Shown here: piece after piece, positions 59,834 to 64,000 of the stretch
Position numbering within the stretch: the stretch's first letter is position 1
How the letters are laid out: each line of letters starts with the position of its first letter
Assembly (NCBI RefSeq): GCF_001468285.1
Contig: NZ_LNSB01000018.1
Span: forward strand, 1 to 64,000
Direction of reading: 5' to 3'
Length of the DNA: 64,000 bases
Source: Sphingopyxis sp. HIX
GTDB lineage: Bacteria > Pseudomonadota > Alphaproteobacteria > Sphingomonadales > Sphingomonadaceae
The notes under the pieces: model-generated
Seen by the model: only the letters and a program-made list of their open reading frames with translations
What the model was told of the DNA's origin: nothing
The model's database searches: none
Program-made: the position numbers and the translations under genes

Positions 59834-60270
59834 GCCGGATATTTCGCGTTCATGCCTTGCCAGCTGAGCGCAACGAGCCTTTCGAGCACCTCGATATCCA
59901 CGTCCGCGAGCTTCTTGATATAGAGGCACGCCTTGCTGCTGGTGTGTTTACCGAGCTTCGCGAGCAGCGCATCGGCCTCGCCCTGCAGCTCGCCATAATG
60001 GTCGCCCATGACATAGAGCGTCATCGCGCCCTTGCGCGGGCTGTAGCCGGCGCGGCACATCGTGCCCGAATGGCCGCTGTCGTACTTATAGTCGTAGCTG
60101 CCGTAGCCGATGATCGACGGGCCCCACATCCTCGGCTCCTGCCCGGTCGCGCGGCGGTGCATCGCGTCGACCACCTCGGCCTCTTCGCGGCGGCGCGCTT
60201 CGGGGATGGCGGCGATGAAGTCGGCGACGGTCATTTCGGTGGGCTTGGTCTTCACCTCGGTCTTGGCCAT
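59830..60270 (-). CDS. DUF1801 family protein
   Basis: A 146-residue protein beginning MAKTEVKTKPTEMTVADFIAAIPEARRREEAEVVDAMHRRATGQEPRMWGPSIIGYGSYDYKYDSG; this is the pattern of DUF1801 (YdhG-like) domain proteins, with a CLYIKKLADVDIEVLERLVALSW finish. The family is small and its function is unknown; the fold is similar to the iron-binding frataxin-like YdhG. It is 11 bases downstream of the acyltransferase and converges on the molybdoprotein with a four-base overlap. Confidence 0.88.
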   Translation of the reverse strand: MAKTEVKTKPTEMTVADFIAAIPEARRREEAEVVDAMHRRATGQEPRMWGPSIIGYGSYDYKYDSGHSGTMCRAGYSPRKGAMTLYVMGDHYGELQGEADALLAKLGKHTSSKACLYIKKLADVDIEVLERLVALSWQGMNAKYPA

Positions 60271-60281
60271 CTCGTTTCTCC

Positions 60282-61616
60282 CTAGGTTTCGGCGCGGTGC
60301 ATCAGCAGGCGCGCGGCGGGTCCGAAGCCGACCAGCGCGGCGCCGAGGAAGGGCAGGGCGACGACCCACAGGCGCACCCCGGTGACGCCGAGCGGGCTCG
60401 CGATACTGATCGCCGCGGTCATCGCGAGCCCGGTGCAGATCATCAGCATGCCGAGGATCAGCCGCGCGTGGGTGACGTCGCCCTCGGCCGCCTTGCCGCC
60501 GCTTTCGTAGCGCGCGAAGAGCAGGATGAACGGGAAGAGCAAAGCGATGTAGAGCGCGAACCAGATCGGGCGCGCGAGCCACCATATGGTGCTGCCCGGA
60601 GCCGCGTGGAGGCCGATGCCGCCGAGCATCCACGCCGCGACCATCACCAGCACGAAGGCGGTGAGGTGCCAGAGATAGACGGTCATGATCATGCCGTTGA
60701 TCAGCACGACGGTGGTCCATGCCGTGATCCCATCGAGCATCCGGCGCGCTGGCTTTTCGAGCGCGAGCGCGAGGCCGGTCTGCGTAATGCCGAGCGCGAG
60801 CAGCGCCAACGTGGGGGGCATCGAATTGCTGAGCTCCGAACCCGGGACGCCGATCATCGCGACGGGATAGGGGCCGAAACCGACGAGCAGGCCGAGCGCG
60901 GCGAGGCCGGCGGCCGCCCACAGCAGCGGCGCGGCGAGGGAGCCGTCGTGCCAGGCGTAACCGAGCTGGTGGATCGCGACCCAGACGAAGACGAAGTTCA
61001 GGAAATTGACATAAGGGATGCCGAATTGCAGCGTCGCGATGTCGACCGCGACCGCCGCGGCGACGAGTGCAACGAAGGAGGCGATGCCGAAGCGCTTCCA
61101 CGCGGCGTGGCTCCACGGGGTGAGCGCGGTGACGATCAGATAGACCGCGAGGAACCAGACGGGGACGAGCGCGAGCTGCGCCGCCATCTTGACCACCGCG
61201 CGATCGATCCCCGCCTGCGTGCCGAACAGGGTGACGAGCGCCCAGATGAGGAGCAGCGGCAAAACCGGATTGATCAGCCGCCGCACGCGCGCCGCGAACC
61301 AGGTGGTGAAACGCCCGCCCTGACGCTGCGTCGCCGCCCACGACAGGCCGTTCGAGAAGCCGCCGACGAGAAAGAAGAGCGGCATCACCTGGAAACCCCA
61401 GGTCAGCCACTGCGTCCAAGGCAGGATGCCGAGCAGGTGCCCGCCCTCGACCGCGCCGTCCTTCATATAGGGCGCGGCGACGAGCCAGTGGCCGACGACG
61501 ACCGCGAGGATCGAGAAGGCGCGCAGGAAATCGACATAGCGGTTGCGCGTCGGCGGCGCCTGTTCAGCCATCGCGCGGGCGCGCGACCAGAGCGTCTTTT
61601 TCGGCGATGTCGCCAT
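60282..61616 (-). CDS. Acyltransferase 3 family membrane protein
   Basis: A 444-residue integral membrane protein with about ten helices. RNRYVDFLRAFSILAVVVGHWLV contains the family's conserved Asp-Phe-X-Arg and His-Trp pattern; QVMPLFFLVGGFSNGLSW and FWFLAVYLIVTAL-type segments follow. Such enzymes O-acylate extracellular glycans, lipids or antibiotics, taking the acyl group from inside the cell. Start at 61616 has AGGGAC upstream. It is between the WYL regulator and DUF1801 on the same strand. Confidence 0.85.
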   Translation of the reverse strand: MATSPKKTLWSRARAMAEQAPPTRNRYVDFLRAFSILAVVVGHWLVAAPYMKDGAVEGGHLLGILPWTQWLTWGFQVMPLFFLVGGFSNGLSWAATQRQGGRFTTWFAARVRRLINPVLPLLLIWALVTLFGTQAGIDRAVVKMAAQLALVPVWFLAVYLIVTALTPWSHAAWKRFGIASFVALVAAAVAVDIATLQFGIPYVNFLNFVFVWVAIHQLGYAWHDGSLAAPLLWAAAGLAALGLLVGFGPYPVAMIGVPGSELSNSMPPTLALLALGITQTGLALALEKPARRMLDGITAWTTVVLINGMIMTVYLWHLTAFVLVMVAAWMLGGIGLHAAPGSTIWWLARPIWFALYIALLFPFILLFARYESGGKAAEGDVTHARLILGMLMICTGLAMTAAISIASPLGVTGVRLWVVALPFLGAALVGFGPAARLLMHRAET

Positions 61617-61668
61617 GTCCCTAAATCTCCCCTCGCCGGACAAGTGGACGGGAAACAATGATAAAGCG

Positions 61669-62643
61669 TTAGCCGCGATCCGCAATGTCCAGCCGCGCGG
61701 CGATCGCGCGGGCGAGATCGGCGACCGCGGCGCGCAACTCCGCGGGCTCCTCGATGTCGATCTCGGGCCCGATGCCGAGCAGCATCGGCGCGCTGGCCTC
61801 TATCCCCTCGATCGGCAGCGTCAGTCGGCGATGGCCAACGGCGTCGGGGGCTTCGGCGCTGGCGACGGCATCGGCCGCCCAGGCACCGAGCAGGCGCAGC
61901 CGCTGAAGCCCGAGCGGCGAGGCGCGCAGCGTCGCGCGGCCGGGGCGGAGGCGCGTTTCGAAATCGCGGGTCGAGGCGGTCCACCATATGGCGAGGTCGA
62001 AATCGGCGGGGCGTGCCGCTTGCTCGTCGAGGATCGCCAGCGTCTTTATGTCGGCTACGGTGAAGGTGAGCACGCGCTCGCCGCTCGCCGCGACGAGATA
62101 ATGATTGCCCGCCTTGAGCACGATGCCGAGCGGGTCGAGCGTCCAGTCGCGCGTACGGCGCCAGCTGGTGTAGCGGATTGCAATGCGCCGCCGGTCGATC
62201 ACCGCGCGCGCGGCGGCGGTGAGATGCGGCGCCGGGCGCGCGGCGCGGTACCAGTCGAGCGTGTCGATGTGAAAGGCGCGCGCGATGCGGTCGGCCTCGG
62301 CGCTGCCGCTCTGGGGCAGCGCCGCGAGCAATTTGCCGCGCGCGCGTTTCGCCGGGCCGCCGAGGCCGAGCGCCGACGCCTGCTCGGGCAGCCCGACGAG
62401 CAGCATCGCCTGCGCCTCCTGCGGATCGAGGCCGGTGAGGCGCGTGCGGTAGCCGTCGAGCAGCTGGAAGCCGCCGCCGGGGCCGCGGTCGCCATAGACG
62501 GGGATGCCCGCGGCGCTGAGCGCGTCGATGTCGCGGTAGATGGTGCGTTCGGACACTTCGAACTCGGTGGCGAGATCGGCGGCGGTGAGCCGCTGGCGGA
62601 GCTGCAGCAGGATGAGGATCGAGAGGAGGCGGCTCGCGCGCAT
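61669..62643 (-). CDS. YafY/PafC-type transcriptional regulator with WYL domain
   Basis: A 324-residue regulator: N-terminal HTH (RASRLLSILILLQLRQRLTAADLATEFEVSERTIYRDIDALSAAGIPVYGDRGPGGGFQLLDGY), then a WYL domain (about 140-205, VIDRRRIAIRYTSWRRTRDWTLDPLGIVLKAGNHYLVAASG), and a WCX extension. WYL domains bind ligands such as nucleotides. It is divergent from a secreted protein gene across 81 bases holding the palindrome CTGACA-GGGAA-TGTCAG, a likely operator. Confidence 0.92.
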   Translation of the reverse strand: MRASRLLSILILLQLRQRLTAADLATEFEVSERTIYRDIDALSAAGIPVYGDRGPGGGFQLLDGYRTRLTGLDPQEAQAMLLVGLPEQASALGLGGPAKRARGKLLAALPQSGSAEADRIARAFHIDTLDWYRAARPAPHLTAAARAVIDRRRIAIRYTSWRRTRDWTLDPLGIVLKAGNHYLVAASGERVLTFTVADIKTLAILDEQAARPADFDLAIWWTASTRDFETRLRPGRATLRASPLGLQRLRLLGAWAADAVASAEAPDAVGHRRLTLPIEGIEASAPMLLGIGPEIDIEEPAELRAAVADLARAIAARLDIADRG

Positions 62644-62666
62644 TTTTTCGTCCTAGCAGAAAATAA

Positions 62667-62683
62667 CTGACAGGGAATGTCAG
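62667..62683. promoter_or_regulatory. Operator-like palindrome between the WYL regulator and the secreted-protein gene
   Basis: CTGACA-GGGAA-TGTCAG is a perfect inverted repeat with six-base arms. YafY-type WYL regulators are typically divergent from their target with TGTCA-type repeats between, which matches the arrangement here. It is the likely site for the regulator encoded at 61669-62643. Confidence 0.65.
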
Positions 62684-62724
62684 GAGTGCCGGCGTAGGTC
62701 CCGATCATCAACAAGGAGGGACGC

Positions 62725-63279
62725 ATGACCGACATCGACCGACGCCATCTCATGGCCCTCAGCGCAGGAGTCCTTATGACCAGTTTGCTACCCATGACCG
62801 CGGCGGCCGCCGCGATCGACCCCAAGCCCATCGGCAAGCCCGGCGATTTCGATTTCCTGACCGGCGAGTGGCGCATCTACAACCGCTTCCGCGAAAAGGG
62901 GACGTGGATCGAATTTCCGGGCGAGGCAACGGTGGTCGCCATCCTCGGCGGCGTTGCGAGCGTCGAGGAGCTGCGGATTCCCGCGCGGGGCTTTTCGGGG
63001 ATGGGGCTGCGGCTGCTCGACGTCGAGAAGAAAATCTGGTCCGACCATTGGGTCAATGCCAAGTCGGGCGTCGTCGCGGTGCCCGGGCAGCTCGGCGTGT
63101 TCGAGGACGGGGTCGGGACGTTTCTGTCCGAAGGGGAAGGCGAGGCTGGGCCGGAGCTTTACCGCGGGGTGTGGGACCGGATCACGGCGACGAGCTGCCG
63201 CTGGTTCCAGGGCGTGTCGCGCGACGGCGGAAAGACTTGGGACGACGGTTGGTTCATGGATTGGACGCGGGTGGGGTGA
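62725..63279 (+). CDS. Secreted protein, DUF1579-like
   Basis: A 184-residue protein with a twin-arginine-like signal (MTDIDRRHLMALSAGVLMTSLLPMTAAAAA). The mature part has FDFLTGEWRIYNRF, EFPGEATVVAILGGVASVEEL, FSGMGLRLLDVEKKIWSDHWVNAKSG and CRWFQGVSRDGGKTWDDGW, resembling the DUF1579 lipocalin-like barrel. No function is known. AAGGAGGG precedes the ATG. It is probably controlled by the divergent WYL regulator. Confidence 0.75.
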   Translation: MTDIDRRHLMALSAGVLMTSLLPMTAAAAAIDPKPIGKPGDFDFLTGEWRIYNRFREKGTWIEFPGEATVVAILGGVASVEELRIPARGFSGMGLRLLDVEKKIWSDHWVNAKSGVVAVPGQLGVFEDGVGTFLSEGEGEAGPELYRGVWDRITATSCRWFQGVSRDGGKTWDDGWFMDWTRVG

Positions 63280-63302
63280 GGTTGGTGCTCGAACGTTGAT
63301 CT

Positions 63303-63417
63303 CCCCTCCCGCAGGCGGGAGGGGTTGGGGGTGGGCAAGCAGCGCTGCAAGGCCCACCCCGCTGCGACTAGGGCGCAAGCGCCCAAGTCTCGCTGCCCCT
63401 CCCGCAGGCGGGAGGGG
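63303..63417. repeat. Modular inverted repeat, type A copy, opposite orientation
   Basis: CCCCTCCCGCAGGCGGGAGG at the left and the same palindrome at the right enclose GCCCACCCC blocks and the hairpin GGGCG-CTTG-CGCCC flanked by GACT/AGTC. On the minus strand its blocks line up with 50228-50355. It lies between the DUF1579-like gene and the convergent Sel1-repeat gene. Confidence 0.82.
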
Positions 63418-63462
63418 AAATCAGGTTAACGTTCAACGTTGGCAATCAGCCCAAGCCGACCC

Positions 63463-64000
63463 CTACCCGTCGCAGTCGTTCCAATAATCCTTGTTCGTGG
63501 TGCAGCTCTGCAGCCCCGAATAATGGTTCACCGTGCACACGGTCTTCATCGGGCACGCCTTGAACGCGCGCGGGGTGTATTGCGGCGGCGCCTTGGCCTT
63601 GGTGAAGGCGGCGACCACCTGTTCGCGCAAGGGGACGAGCTGACCGCGGATATTGTCGTCGCCGCGGGTGATGCCCTGGTCCATCCAGTAGAGGATCTCG
63701 TCCTCATGCTCGAGCGGGTTCTTCATCTGGAGCAGCGACGAGGCGGCCATCACCGCGCCATAGGGTTCGCCCTGTTCGGCGACGGTGCGCGACAGGCGAT
63801 AGGCGAGCTTGAAATCCTTCTTCACCCCCCGGTCGCTGTTGATCATGTCGAACGCCATGATGATCGCGTAGAAATGCCCGCGCTCGGCCGCCAGTTTGAA
63901 ATTCTCGAACGCCTTCTTGTAGTCGCGCTTGACCCCGAGCCCTTCGTGATAATGGAGCCCGACGCGGTAGATCGCGTCGATATGCCCTGCGGCAGCGGCC
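63463..64000 (-). CDS. Sel1-repeat (TPR-like) protein, 5' end beyond the window
   Basis: The frame is open through the right window edge, so the N-terminus is missing. The visible 178 residues start with a Sel1 repeat: AAAGHIDAIYRVGLHYHEGLGVKRDYKKAFENFKLAAERGHFYAIIMAFD, with the G-LGV-D-KAFE-FK-AAERGH pattern, and a second degenerate repeat follows. The C-terminus has a cysteine-rich end (CPMKTVCTVNHYSGLQSCTTNKDYWNDCDG), suggesting disulfides and an extracytoplasmic place. Sel1 proteins scaffold signalling or envelope complexes. The role here is unknown. Confidence 0.78.
   Translation of the reverse strand, partial: AAAAGHIDAIYRVGLHYHEGLGVKRDYKKAFENFKLAAERGHFYAIIMAFDMINSDRGVKKDFKLAYRLSRTVAEQGEPYGAVMAASSLLQMKNPLEHEDEILYWMDQGITRGDDNIRGQLVPLREQVVAAFTKAKAPPQYTPRAFKACPMKTVCTVNHYSGLQSCTTNKDYWNDCDG

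Overview
The window looks like chromosomal DNA of a sphingomonad, most likely Sphingopyxis or a close relative (Alphaproteobacteria). The reasons are the very high GC with strong G/C third-position bias, the content (exosortase-A-type O-glycosylation ligase, intracellular PHA depolymerase, DUF3617, DUF1993 and DUF445 proteins, the lgt-midA-pgeF operon, an orphan YedY-like protein with cytochrome b) and GC-rich inverted repeats between genes of a kind common in this group. Genus level is inference. No rRNA, tRNA, CRISPR array, phage module, transposase or resistance island was seen.

Layout. 1-6.6 kb: end of an OmpA-type protein, a lone ExbD with a Zur-like palindrome upstream, an ankyrin/DUF1993 pair, an ABC exporter, a YjhX homolog and a PHA depolymerase. 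6.6-13.6 kb: small oxidoreductive and stress genes around soxR, a thiolase and MaoC hydratase, an MscS channel and topoisomerase IB. 13.6-17.3 kb: an exosortase-A-associated O-glycosylation ligase, an overlapping 52-residue membrane protein and, divergently, an exosortase-A-associated glycosyltransferase. 17.3-18.9 kb: a LexA/CI-like S24 regulator diverging from two unknown small genes across three palindromic operators. 19-29 kb: a soluble chemoreceptor-like protein, aquaporin, GalU, a YfiR-YfiN-YfiB c-di-GMP module, MsrA, a PDZ-M48 protease and a BlaI/BlaR1-like pair with a clear operator. 29-35.7 kb: a TetR/reductase pair, an MBL-hypothetical-DUF4230-nadA run, 1.1 kb without a recognised gene, and tandem GlsB/YeaQ membrane proteins. 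35.9-45.7 kb: an RND pump pair with an enlarged permease, DUF445, an epimerase, aminopeptidase N and an SMR exporter. 45.8-49.4 kb: a complete Mla/MCE lipid-transport operon. 49.5-64 kb: a HAD phosphatase, a PLP trans-sulfuration enzyme, an SLC13 carrier, the overlapping lgt-midA-GNAT-pgeF operon, an acyl-CoA synthetase, cytochrome b with a YedY-like molybdoprotein, a WYL regulator operon, and a truncated Sel1-repeat gene at the right edge.

The least explained parts are: (i) two families of modular intergenic repeats whose hairpin stems change sequence but keep pairing between copies; (ii) the S24 regulator with three operators facing an unknown two-gene operon; (iii) the 1.1 kb stretch downstream of nadA with strong hairpins, a perfect CRP-type palindrome and a DnaA-box sequence; (iv) an exosortase-A-associated ligase and glycosyltransferase with no exosortase nearby. 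All calls come from reading the sequence; nothing was searched against a database.
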